DNA from: Dryococelus australis
Lineage: Eukaryota > Arthropoda > Insecta > Phasmatodea > Phasmatidae
Reading direction: 5' to 3'
Length of the DNA: 64,000 nt
NCBI GenBank assembly: GCA_029891345.1
Contig: CM057009.1
Location: forward strand, 304,111,166 to 304,175,165
The notes under the pieces were generated by a model that was not told the DNA's origin, did no database searches, and saw only the letters and a list, made by a program, of their open reading frames with translations. Shown piece by piece: positions 11,783-26,400 of the stretch. Each line of letters opens with the position of its first letter. Position 1 is the first letter of the stretch. The translations under genes and the position numbers were made by a program.

Positions 11783-14700
11783 GTAATACGTTTTCTTCTC
11801 TAATAATATATTCGCTTTTTCTTCACACATTTTGAATCAAACCTTTGAAAAACTACCCCATGTATGACACGTTTGATTATTTTCTAAGTACCCCATGTGT
11901 CATAAGCGTCTTTTACTTCTTCTAATGTAAAACTACCTTATGTTTTATTAAACTGAACTTATGCTTATTTATTATCTATAAATAATAATATTTCATTTAT
12001 AATTAATATAAATAAAAAGCAGGAGTATATAGGTGTGTTGGTATTGCCTAGTAAGAAATAGTTCTTATGCAACATATTATTACACTAAATGCGCACGTAT
12101 CCGGGTGCGTTGTCCCTTTGGTGTAATTTTATACGATCGGCTAAGCTTTGTTTGCCTGAGAAGGTGGAATAGCCTAAACGCAGAAATGTAGAAGGGCTTC
12201 AGAAAAATTGGAGGTGACCGTGAATGAATTATAGTACACTGCTTTCCGCTTAGCTATATACAAATGACGTGTAAACAAGTTACACAAAATGTCGTTTTCC
12301 TTATAAACGCGAGTTTTTAAGTTGAAGCGAAATGTAAACAAATGTCACATTATTTCTGAGTACAAGTGAATAGGTGCGGAATACGACATTTAATCCACAA
12401 AATATATGTGGTCTATATTTTATACCTATTTTTACTACAGTCTACACTGTTACGTGTTATGTTCCAATCTCTGGTAAGACGTGGCTGTAAATAAATGTTT
12501 CGTATAGTTTGCAAGGCCACCCTCTGGTTCAAATATAATTTATATTTTTAAAAGTGTAAATATACTTATTTTATAGCCACAATGAACCGGAGAAAATTAT
12601 TTCGTTACAGCAAATACTCTGACTGAATATATTCAATTTACTTTTTTTTTACTGTCTTTATAGAAATGTATTTTGTACACTGTTCGGAAAATAGCCGTGA
12701 AATAACGGAAAATTTATGGTAAAAGATTTTACAAAAACGTTCATAAAATTACGGAAACTTCGTTCATTTGCGTAATATAATTTTTTTTAAATTTCGCTGT
12801 GTATTAACTGTACATTTAATTCTTAGAAACGCGTAACATTTTAACAATATATCGGGCGGTTTGAAATGCCAATTTAAACACTCATCATGTTGTGGAAATA
12901 TTTATTTTGTCTCTTCATGTGTCCAACTAATATACCAGATGATAAATTGGTAAATGTGTACCTAATTGTATGAAAAATCATTCAATGATCACCAGGGTAT
13001 TGTTGTCATATGAGGCGATAAAGAACAAAACAGCGAAGCAAGGTATTCAGAGAAGCAAGAACGGGGAAGGAATTGGACATTGCCTGTAGGTAGGAAACAT
13101 CGAAATGCATAACTGTCAAACAGTTTCGAGGAATATAGTCAGCAACCCGGTATATAATTCTTCGTATACACGGGCCCCGGTGGAGAACGGTTAGCCTGCT
13201 CGCCTCCCACCTAGGCAAAACAGGTTCAATCCCCGGCTGGGTCACTCCCGGATTTTCGCATGTGGGAATCGTGCCAGACGATACGCTGGTCGGCGGATTT
13301 TCTCGGGGATCTCCTGTTTCCCCGCCTCTTCATTTTGGCGCTGCTCCATACTCATCTCATTCACTCTCATCGGCTCTTAAAACCTTGTTGTTAAGAGCCG
13401 CCCAAATCTCTTCATACACTCACTTCTTCATGTATACTTGCCTGTGACAAATTACACATATTAAGCTAAACATTAATTACTTGATTCAGAACGGAAACGC
13501 CTTTAACTAACACAACAAGCTTTTAATCTAATTCTCTAATACACAGTACAGAATTGTTTCATAATTTGCAGACCTTGTGTTTCTCTTTCAAGCCTCGACA
13601 GGACAATACTGAATTCCATAATCACGATAGGGAATGAATCCTGATTGAGATTTATTCGCTCTGCAGCAGTGAACTGTGCAAGGTGATTCTCGCACGAGAC
13701 CTGGCAAGCAAACTACCATGCAAGAAAGTCAACCTAGGCTCTCGTAAAACTAGTATACACATGCTTTTGTTATTGGTAACTTGCAAGCAAATTAATTGTT
13801 ATAGACAATTTACGGTAATATGAAGACTTTTGAAATCAACCTTCAAAAAACGTAACATGTCACCTGCATGAATTCAAAAGGCTACGCTGACTGGCTATGC
13901 ACCCATAAATAAAAGTTCGTAATGGGTGAGGGAAAATATTTCCTTGTCTTAACGTCGAATTAAAATATTTGGGAATATATGTGTGAATACTGAAACTATT
14001 ATTATTTTTTGCTTTCTGTTTTAAGTGCATAAGTGCAAGAATAGGCAAATTTGTAAAATAATTATTGTTCTAATAATTTTACAGCTTTAGTCCATCGATG
14101 CATGAATAAAGTGATCATGCCAACTGCAATGTCATAATTTTACACATAAAGAAAAGATACACAATGCACGCACAAGTATAGATATTAAGCAGGGCTTTCA
14201 AATGTGCTCAGTTTACTATCACCAGCCTTTGGAAGCAGTGAATGGCATCTGCAACTTAAAAAAATCACGCGTCTAAAATGAAATAATGGAGCACTGTAGG
14301 TAGCACTCATGCCTTCGCAAATGTGAATTCGAAACAAATAAAAAGTGTGTTTCTTTTCAAATGTGTGTGTGTGCAGTGCGAATGGAATACTGTAAAAGTT
14401 CCATTTTGGAAACTAGGACTAAGTCGATGTATAGTTTCTGTGTGACGGAGGTCCTACACCCATGGCTGAGATACTGAAGGTCGGATGCTGTAGATCAGGT
14501 GACAGGTGCAGATGCAACTAGACTATTGCCTGCAACTTGCACGGGCTTGCTCGGAATTGTAGTCGTATTTCACGATAATTCCGTATTATGTATCATGAGC
14601 AAGTTCGGTATTTTAACAGCGAGTGAGGCGACGACCTCCATAGCGTAGTTGACTATACAGAGCCTTACGGTGCGAGGGCCTTGGAGTTCAAGTCGCGGGT

Positions 14701-17335
14701 AACGCGTTGGTGTCAATTTGTGAGCGTATGCATGGGTCGTTCTATACGGGAGCATGTTGCCTACCACTGTCAAATAATACATCAAATAAAGGTAGATTTG
14801 AAAAAAAATGGTAGGCCGTGAGATCGATTCCCGTTCCGGTCATCCTGATTTCGGTATTCTATGGTTTCCAGAAGTGACTCCAGGCGAACGCTGGGATGGT
14901 TGTTCGCTACAAGCTGCGATCAGTTTCCTTCTCTGTTCTGGCATGTCTGAACAAGTTTGCTTCGCCCAGCGTGAGCGCTGCTGTAGCGAACCACTGTCTT
15001 TTACTTCGCACACTTCATCGCACGTGTAAACATATCACTTAACACTGGTTAGACGTTTCTGTGCTCTCTCCGGCAAGATCGCCACCTTTTCACACACTTT
15101 CTCCTCAACTTATACCTCCCCGACTTCAACTTTCGTTTCAGCAGCATGTTGCCGTGGATAATAGAAACTACAATTCACTAACCGGCGCCAGTTATAAAGA
15201 AGAGAAATCTTTCGATATTCAATTTAATTTTCTGCGCACAAATTATGTATGAATAACTGCAATTTTTTTTAGGAACAGTAAAGTTTCAGGGATCCAAAAT
15301 ATTATTACAGACGATGCTAGAGTTTTAACTATTTATAATACAATCCACTCAACTAAAGCACCTAAATAAGTGTCGAATTTGCCGTAGTATAAATTAAACT
15401 TTTAACCCACGCCTACGGAAAAATTAAAATAACATCCCCTTTTGCGGAATAACATTTGTAAAAAAAATTTAGAACTTTTTTGATCAATCAACTAGTTACT
15501 AACAGCTTAACATTTATTTAGAAAACACAATGTTTTTTTTCTATGGAACAGAATACATTATATGAAACTCGTGACAACTTTTTGAGTAATGATACAATAA
15601 TTATTTGTATTATATCTTTGGAGCAATTTCGTTTTTCTCAAACAAACGTTACGACATTGTATGTGTTTTCGATCAGGTAAGTCGAGTTATATTAGTAGAA
15701 ATATAAAACGCTTTCTCAGGAATAATATGCATTTAAGCCAAGGAAAACATGAGCGCATAACTAAAATTATATATATATACACTAACATGACAAAGGTCAT
15801 GGGATACCCATCTAATAACGTGTAGGACCTCCTCTAGGCTGAAGAAGTGCAGTAACTTGACGTGGCATGGACTCCACAAATGGACGGAAGACCTCTGGAG
15901 AGATTTTAAGCCATGGTGTCTGAATATCTGCCCAAAGTACCCTGGTATTTTTAGGTGCAGGATCTTGGGTGCGAATGGATCTCTCCACAACAGCCCATAA
16001 ATGCATGATTGGGTTCATCTCGGGGCAACGTGCTGGCCAGTCCATTCGCTGGAACTCTCCAGAATGCTCATCGAACCAGTCCTTAACATCCACAGCCCGA
16101 TGAACTGGCGCATTATCCTGTTGGAACATCCCATCGTTGTCAGGAAAACTGGAGTCCATGAACGGCTGCAAATGGTCACCAAGGAGAGTTTTACAATGGT
16201 TACCATTGAGTTTTGTGGGTATATGGACAAGTGGACCCAACCCATACCATATTAACACACTCACACCATTACGAAACCACCACCAGCCTGCACGGTGCCT
16301 TGTTGACAAGTGAGATCCATGGCCTCATTCGGTTTGCGTCATACCCTAACCCTGCCATCAGCCCGAAACAATCTGCATCGTGACTCATTGGACCAGGCCA
16401 AATATTTCCAGTCCTTCAGGGTCCAATTATCAGCCTCACGAGCCCAAGTGAGGCGTTGTTCCCAGTGTCGTGCTATTAACAGGGGCACTTTAGTGGGTTT
16501 TCTGCTTCCATATCCCATGGAAACTAATGCACGTTGCCCAGATCTGCTAGATACAAGTCTGACACATACTGCATTGAATGTGGTTGTGCTATGAGCAAGT
16601 GTTCCTGCTTTGTAAGCATGGACAATTCTACCCAACCTCCGCCGGTCACGATCATCAAGTAATTTTGGATGGCCACTGCGTTGTCTATGGTGGATCGTAA
16701 TGCCTTTATTTTGATATTACCTGTACACACGCGACACCATAGATCGAGGAATATTGAATTTCTCCACAACTTCTTAAATTGAATTTCCCATCCTTCTTGC
16801 ACCCGCAATTATGCCCCGTTATAACTTTGATAACTCGCATAGCCTTTCTATGAGCACGTGAACAAATATCAATCCGAATGACACGACCATCTGTTCACAA
16901 CTGAGACCGGTTAAGGCCATGCAATATCGTTCTGCAGCGGTGGCGCCACGAGTCATTCAGTTACGTAGTGCTATCCCGTGACTTTTGCCATGTCAGTGAT
17001 ATATATACCACTAATATATATATATATAATATGTAGGGAGTCCACCCAAGGCGAGGCCACACCCTCCTAATGATGGGCTTTCAAGCTGGGACCCATGGGA
17101 GAACCTCATCCCCGGACATGACATGAAATGTGACCCAGAGATGGGCGGCGCTGGAAAGAAAGGACAGGGAAACGGAAGTACTCCGAGAAAGCCTGCAAGC
17201 AAGTGGCATCGCCCAGCACTATTCCCACATGTGAAAATCCGGGATATTGAACCCGCTGGCGATTGAACCCGGATTACTGTGGTGGAATGTATACCAACAC
17301 TACTATATAGTGTTGGTATACTACTATACCAACAC

Positions 17336-17416
<81 letters not shown>

Positions 17417-20400
17417 TAACAAAGAACATGTCGAAATCAAACCGCAGCATATATTGTCTAGTAGAATAAATTAATCCTTGCAATGAAAATTGTTTGGAAA
17501 GGTCATCTATATTCAAGTTGAAGTTAGGTAAAACAACGTAGGAAGTCCGCAGCTTCACGTACCTGCATGAATAACAAGTTGCGTATCACCAAGGCGAACG
17601 GAACTGGCACGCCATGCGGATAGCGCCTGCACATAGTGCGCCATAAATGAGGAATTAGCATTTGAGTGGCAAAGACTGCCTGAAGGGATTGTATTCTATC
17701 TCCAACAACACACAAACAGCAGCATTGGCGATTAAGGGTCTTCAGGTTTTTTCACGGCGGGCTTGTGCAGGCGGTCTCCGCATGACGCGCTAGTTCCGTT
17801 CCCCTTGGTGTAATGCAACTTGTAGTTCGCGCTGGCATGTAATGTTGCGGTTTCCCGGCGCCGTTTTGCAAACTTCAATTATATTTAAAAACACTAGATG
17901 ACCTTCACAAAACTTTTGTTATTATGATTTGTTGTTTACATTAGTACATGGGTGCTGTAGTTTGAATTTCTACATGTATAGAGTATTAACTGCGTTCTAA
18001 GGCTGGAAAGCAGAATGCACTTCTGTCACTGAAAGACATCGCCACAACAAAGTCATCAGGTATTTAGGCTTCCACATACCTGGCGCTTTAATTGCATTGC
18101 AGTTTGTTTAAAATCCACTTAATCGGAAAAACATATCAATTATCAGCATGATAACCCATAAACTGACAACTATAAGTGGACTGTCAACATAAAATATTGA
18201 TAGAGAACAATCTTAAAGTTCTCACTTGGCACGTTGGGGCCGTGGTGACTGAGCGGATAGCCTGCTCGCCTCCCACCATGGCGAACCGGATTTTCGCATG
18301 TGGGAATTGTGCCCGACGATGACGTTGGTCGCCGGGTTTTCTCGGGGATCTCCCTTTTCCCGAGCATTGCCACATACCTCGATCAACCTCATCGGCTCTC
18401 AAGACCTCGATGTTAATAGCCGCTCAAATCTACACTCACTTACTCCAACCACTTACGTGGTAACGTCCAAGACGTTGTATCTTCAACAGTACTTCGTAAG
18501 TTACTACTGAATTGATTCAAAGAGCTCTTATTTACACGCAGCCAACAATGTTGTACTTCGTTGTCAAGATGCTGTCTTTCCAAACACTGTGATGCAGCCG
18601 GATTTGAACAGATTGTCTATACCAGTGGTCTGCAACGCGTAGCTCTCCAAGTGATTTCTTGAAACCCGCAGACAAGTTGTTAGCTAGTGTTTTTGCTGCA
18701 CAAAACCCGCGCTTTGTCCGTGGTGCACAGTAAACATAAATGGACAAAACTATGGGCTTATTAAACTGTAAACGTCGATTTCCTCTGACTTCAGTGTCTT
18801 CAAATTACCACACACAGAAAAACAACTCGGACCATCCTGTACTATAACTTATTAAAAATTGCATTTCAGTTTACATTGTTTGAAAAATATTGGTTGGCAG
18901 ATATAAAGTAAATAATAATCTAAAACAAATTTATTTTATATAATTTATTTTTACTTGATTAATATTTTAACTTTAAAACAAACACATATAAATATTCATG
19001 AAAGATAAGCAAAAACCATAATTATACTTTTGTGATACGGAAAGTGTATTATATATAATATGACCATCAATACTTCAGCTAGGAAATAGATGCCCTTTTA
19101 ATAGAAAAAAATAATTAAAAACCCACTTTCAAGTTTCAAAACGACGCTTCCGAAAAACTCAGGCCCGGAAATTCTCAAAAATGCTATCCTTAAGAAATGT
19201 CAGCCTAGTAAAGTGATAAGTGGACGTCACAAACGCAAAGGTACTGCGAGGTATGGAGGCTCATCTCAACTGTGCAGTACGCAGTCTCTGGATGCCACCG
19301 TTAAACATTTGGTTTTTTCCGCTAGTAGTGCGTCGAAATTACGTGTTTTCGGCTAGAGGTTAGCACTCGGTTTACTTATGTATGAGCATATTGTTAGTTG
19401 GACTTAACCTCTATCTTACTATTAAAAAACAAGTTATATGTTTTCTTTACTATTGTTGTTGTTCTTGGTATACTAAAACCAGCACAAATAGAATTAAACT
19501 TTTCAAAATTGTATAACGAATTCGGCATAGAATATATCAATGGACGAACGATTTAAATGTAATCAACCTTTCGTTTGCATACATTTCAGATATTGCTTCA
19601 TTGTCTTTAAACTCTGTCACATTGTCCAATTTTTCTGTCAAATGCTTCCAATAAGTTTAATAAAATATAGCTGGACAGTTGTGACGTTTCCGAACGTCAT
19701 AAACGCCGCCATATTTGGCTGAGAAAGCTGGACGAGTTCAGCCAATCAGAATCGTGCATCACGAAAATGGCTGTTTCCGATGTCATCTTAAATCTTAAAA
19801 CCTTTAAAATGGTAGCCAATTGCTGGAAACTAAATAAGATTATGAATATAATTAATTTAAATATAAGATGTCTGGGCATGAGTACTGATTTATTTTTAAG
19901 TGAATATTGCCGCCATATTTTGGACTCAGAGTAAATATTACTTTTATTTAGTTTCGCAATAAATATCTCTGATGAATAAAATTTAAATGTTGAATAGCAG
20001 AGAAAATAAATGACAACAGTCGTTATATTTCTTCCTGTAGTGGACTGTGTGGAAATACAAGAGCATTATCGCAGCATGAACATAAAATTTAAATAAAAAT
20101 CCAGACTGTGTTCTCCCAGTAAATAATTTGACAGTGTGACAGGCCCCTATAATATTTAGATATACAAGAACGTTGATATAAACCTTGCAGTTTGGAGACA
20201 GCAGTTGTGACTGTAAATGTTACATCAGTTACTGCACAAAATAGCTATTTTTAATGTAACAAAATTGTAAATAAACCCAAAACAATCATTATGTGTGTGA
20301 ATTCTCTGTAATTAACACTATTTTACAATTTCCGTTGCGGTGATAAAGCCCCCGTCACACTGTCAAATTTTCTCGCAATAATTTCTGTTTTTTTTTTTTT

Positions 20401-23400
20401 TTTTTTTTCCGACGAGTTCAGCCAACCAGAATTGCGCTCATAAAAACTGTAATCTCGGACCCCAATAAACTTTATAAAAGAGAACAATAACTAGAAACGC
20501 AATAATGTTATGGAGATAATTAATTTCACGCCATAAATGCTGTTGGACATGCACAAAAATAGCAAAAAATAAATAAAAAATTGAAGACAAGTGTTTCTAT
20601 AGCCCAGCAAATATGCACTATAAAAAATTTAAAAATTAGGTTAGAAGTGAAACTAAACAAAATTTTACTAAAAACCCTTTCTTAAATGGTTTGCACGCGT
20701 AAATAACCAGATTATCCCGGTTTGAAAATTATTTTAATATAAAAATCAGGCTAGGCCTATCCAATAAAAAACTTTGAAAGCGTGGCACATTTTAAAACAT
20801 ATTCAAGATTATTGGGTGAAATGTGTTTGGCGGCAAAATTCGATTTATGTATTTGGCCTAGAAATTTTATTTTCAAATGTATTTGAAGTATAAAATTTGA
20901 CAGGGTGACAGGGACTTAAGACAGCCTTAAATTGGGTTCACAAATAAAAATTTAAGCGTCTGCTTAAGTATTAGGACGTTTACAGAAGAGCTCAGTGTGT
21001 GTATAACGTGTTGATTTACAATATATATTAGCAGATCTTGTGGTGTTGGAAATTTCCCTAAGTGTTAAAAGAAATATTTATATTTTAATATCTTAAGTAA
21101 CAGTTGTGTGGCAGTGACCAATCAGAACAGAGCAGTCGATGTTAATGGTTAAAAATTCATATTTACAATAATCTAAGAATCGAGAAATATGAACAAGAAG
21201 TTACCGGTATAACTAATGAGCCTACTTTCCTCTGTATGGATGCAAACAGTTTTGATGAAATTATTAAAATTGTGTATTGTAGGTAGGCCTTGGCGTCTTG
21301 TTGACAGAGATATCATTGGAGATGGAACTAGACGCACATGCAATACTCGTGAGAGAGTTGCGATACACACATGTCTTGCCCAGTTTTCGAACCCAGCCGT
21401 AGTCTGGCATGCATTATGGAGTATTGGGAGCAAGCAATTTCGGTTGTAATCAGCCTACTTACATTTTGATAGACAGGGTTTAATAACCTGGAATATGTCA
21501 AGGCAGTCATTTTGAATATTAAGTAGCCTATGTGAGTCACTTAAAGCATACAAGTTTGGATGGCTTACTGTAGCACTATTTGTGTGCAATATTGGGTGCG
21601 AATCGGTTGATTGGTCTCTGATATATAGATTAAAATCATCATTTCCTCATGTAATCATTTCTTCGTAAATGGTGGACAAATATAATATTTATAAAACAGT
21701 CGATGTTTGTCATAGATACTGCCAAAATATAAAGTTTGGTTGAAATTAATTGCGGCATATGCCATACTGATTCGAAATATTCACCAGATTGCCATATTGA
21801 AAATATGTAACTAATTCCATAATCCATACAAATTTAAATTTAGGTTGACTATAAAATACAATTTTTTGTCGTAGTATGGAGGGGATCGGTTGATTATTTC
21901 CCGAGATATGTGACAAAAAACTTATTTGTTTCATGTGGCGCTATCTTACATATGGTTGAGTAAAGAGACTCTGTATAGACATATTTAACCGTTGTAACAC
22001 ATAGCCTACTGCCAGTATACCAAGTAGATGAAAAATGTGGTATCGTAGATATATGTTACTAAGCTGAAAAATTTATATGACCGCCATTATGAAAGAAAAT
22101 GTATCACCCACTTGAAACCTGTTTGTCTTATTATAGTACTACTTGCTTGCTAAATTGTGTGTGATTCGGTGGATTATTTCGTGATGAATGACATAAAAAA
22201 TTATTTTTTCATGTACTGCTATTTTTCTAAATGGCGGACAAAAGAGGTGCTGTGTATACATTTGTTGTCGTTGGAAAAGAAACTGTCAGCCTGCAAAGTC
22301 GGGTTAAAATTGGTGACATGGTTTCATAGATATAGCATACTAAGCCAAAATGTTATTATGGCTACCATTTTGGAAATAAGGGTCATCCTTATTTAAACAA
22401 ACAAATTATCATGGCCTGCCATAGTACTACATATATGCCAAATTTTGTATAAATCGATTGTTTCTAAATATATGACATAAAAATTTATATTTGAAATGGG
22501 CTATCTTACTATATGTCCAACAAAAATAGATTCTATGAAACACTAAATGACTTAAATTGATACTGCCGACATGCAAAGTCAAGTTAAAACTGATTATGTC
22601 TTTTCATATTATCATACGAAGCTAAATTTTTTATATGGTAGCCTTTTTAAATGTAGTGTCTGCATCACTTAAAATATTGACCTATTAATTACATGTCCTG
22701 CCAAAGTACTACTTTTTTTGTCGAATTTTTCAATAATTGGTTGATCGTTTTCCTAGGTATGACAAGAAAATATTTCTTACATATGTTGCTCTCTTAATAT
22801 GTGGCAGAGTGAAGAGTATCTGTAATGACACATTTAATGTTTTTAATATATACAGCCAATGTAAATGTTAGGTTGAAATTGTTTGCATTGGTTCTAGAAA
22901 TTGCATATTAAAATAAAATGTTTATATAACCGCCATTTTGAAAATAAGTGCCTGACTTACTTAAAAATACCAATTACATGGTCTGCCGTAGTACTACATG
23001 CCCGCCAAATTTGGTAGAAATCGGCTGTTTAGTTCCTGATATATTATATAAAAACTTGATTTTATATGCTATCCTACAAAATGGCGGACAAAAGAAGGCT
23101 GTGTGTTAGCATATTTTATGTTTTTAATAGTAACTTTCAGCATACCAGGTTTGCTATAAATTGGTCAAATGGTGATAATGATATAGCAATTAAAAATAAA
23201 ATATTTATATGAGAGCCAATTTGAAAATGGCTCATGTGTTTACATGACCTATTATAGTATTACTTACATATCAATTTTGGTGGGAATTTGGTTATGTAGT
23301 TTCCGAGACATGATGTAAAAACTCTATTTTTTATGTAGTGCTATCTCCCAAATTGGCGGCCTCGTAACAATATAGTTATTTAGTATCAATGATTAAACGA

Positions 23401-26400
23401 TGCACTGCCAGCTTTAGAAACTCTGGTATAAATTGTTTAAATATTTTCAGTGATGTAACATAACGTCCTAAATTTTAAAATGTCCGCCATTTTGAAAATA
23501 GGTATCCTGCATCATCAAATGTATAAAAGTAAGACGTCCTTGCTAAGTTCTATATCTATTTATACAGATTGCAGTGAAATTCGGTTTATGGGTTTGAAAG
23601 CTTTTAGGGGGAGAAGACACACGCAGAAACACGCACATACACAAAGAAAGAAAAGTGATCTCATGAGCCTTTCTTTCTTTCTTTCGGAAAGTAGGTTAAA
23701 AATGCATGTATACGTGCATATTTATCATTATATTTAAGAATTAAGTCCATAATAATTTGCTTCTGTTCAAGAAAATGTCTGTTTTTAAGAACGACGTGCT
23801 CACATATGGTTGTATTGTACGAGGTTAGGTTGAGAATAGTCATAAACAAAAAAGGAAACAGGACAGGCCTGAAATTAAGAATTATCACGAGAAGCGTGAA
23901 TTGCAAATCCAGAAGCCGTAGCGCATGTGCGAGAACTTGATTATAAATCAAGAATTATACAGTAAACACATATTTCTTAATTAGTATAATTTCAATTGTG
24001 AACTCTGTGGTATACACTGTTCACGGTTATTTAAGCACTTTTGAAATCAACCTCTGAATAATTTCACTGCGCCTACCTGCATCTATTTTGACTGTCACAC
24101 TAACTGGCATGCGCCTAGTAAAGTTGGTAACAATGGAGAGAAAGTAGTTACATGACTTAACGTTGAATTAAAAGTGTTAGGTCAACATTAATGAATTCTG
24201 AAATAATTTTTTTTTGCTTTCTCTTACTTTAACGCATATAAGTGTAGAAATTAGCCAACTTGTAAAATATTTTATTTTCTAGTAATTTTACAGTTTCACT
24301 TGCACGATCCATAAATAAAGTGACTGTGTCCATTGAAATGTACATTGTACATTTTGTATAATATACACAACATGCATTCAAGTACATTTTAAGGGTTTTC
24401 AAGTGCCCAAATTGAATTTCTATATTTTTGTGATATTTTATAAATCTGTTTTATTACATAGAACAGTAGTTTGATAGAAGTATGAAAAACACGGAAAAAT
24501 AATTCACAAAATTTCACTACGGGAGTCACATGAATTTCTAATTTATGTATTTTTTTATACAAATTCTAAAATGTTGCATAGTTATGATATTTTGCCTAAA
24601 ATCAAAACAATTGCTGATGTAATTATAATAAGATAAACAAATCTCATGGAAATTATTTAATTGGTTAAGCCGTTATTTAATTTTATAATAAAATTTAAAT
24701 TCAAAATAGCCAGAAGATAAACCGTTATCGCCGTAGAACCATATGCCAAACCTTAAAGAAATTTCTTCAACGTATTCCTAAGACTTCAACAAACACTACA
24801 GCTGAAATAAAACATCGCGTACGTATAACTTATTAAAATTTGTTTGGCACAATATCTAATATTAAAATGCTGACAATTCTCCTAGAAAATTATGCAAAAG
24901 TTATTTTTAAATTTATTTGGCATTTTTATTAAATTGTTATTGATATAGTATCACAAAAATTGTGAAATGTCTTTAAAGCACAGAAGAAAAAAGTTTGATA
25001 CTTGACCAGCTTTAAGCAGGGCTTTAAAATGTGCTCAGTTGACATAGGACAGCCTATACATACGTGCAACCTGTGGTACTGTGTGCAGGGCACCGTGAAT
25101 GTGACGCTGTACTACGAGAGCCTGTGTCCGGACAGCAGACGCTTTGTGACTCAGCAGCTCTACCCAGCCTGGAAGAACTTATCCACGGACTATCTGTCCG
25201 TCGACTTCGTGCCCTACGGCAAGGCTTCCGTAAGTTCTGTCCTTTTCCTGCCGTCCCGCCCTTCGCGCTTTACCTACTCGCCCTTCCATTCAGGGACGGA
25301 GGAAGGTGTTCGTCATTAGGGGGTCGAATCCCTTAAAATATTTGGGTATTCTACAAGTGTTTTAAATTTAAATTAACACTAGCAAATATCACAATATCAC
25401 AGGGAAATTCTTACTTCTACCTAAATAATACAAGCAAATACAAGGATTCGAAGCGGGCAAAATATAACATGATAAACATAAACATAGGCTACTGGCAGAT
25501 GGAGCAGACTCTAGTGTTGACTGCCAATTCAATGCACTAATTGCTGTTTGCAATAAAGTGAAAACTTTTAAAATCAACACTTGAAAAATGCCACTGTCAC
25601 TGCCTGCGTGTATTTTTAACGGGCACGCGTAGTGGCATGCGACCAGTAAATAAAGAAGTTGCATGAATCAATGTTTAATTAAAAGTGTTCGGAAAACATT
25701 TGTCAATACTACAATGATTTGCTTCTCTATCTGATATTTTTAATGCACTTATAAATTAGAAAAATTGTAAGATATTTACTTTTAAAATAATTATATAGTT
25801 TCCCTTTCCTGACGAAGGGAATTGACTTAAGTAATCAGGTCCACGGCAGTGCTGATCTTACATATGGCGGAAGGATACACAATGTGTCTACAAGTATATC
25901 TTAAGCAGGGCTTTCAAAAGTGCTCACTTAACCGTGACAAACCTATACTCCGGTAAGCGTGATATTGTTACAGGTTTGCCAGACGCCACGATTAAGGAAG
26001 AGATCCTATCAATAATAAACAGATACTCAAGACACTGACGGACCGCCCAGAGTCAATGTGAAGCGTTGCCTGCTACAGGTTGCTAGCTGTTGCGGACTGC
26101 GGCCTTATTATTTATTATCATAATATGACCCTTATAGCTGATTATTAGGAGGGCATGTGAACCCCTGGCCCACTGGTTCCGCCGCCTCTGCTTCCACTAC
26201 GTTTCGCCTTTTTTTTATGAAGGCCAAGGACTATTAAGCACATCACCAACAATACGCTGTGTTATACATAAGAGTTAAACTGCGAAACAAATTTGGCAGG
26301 AATACCTTTCAGTACTAAACTTAAAATACTGTGTAGCCCAAATTGGGCTCCACAGCACCTCATTGGGCCGGAAACCTCTAAACAGAGTCATATAGTCCGA

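Noticed and set aside
17011-17558. Tyr-Ile-rich frames on both strands
   Set aside because: They are (TA)n and (CA)n repeat translations.
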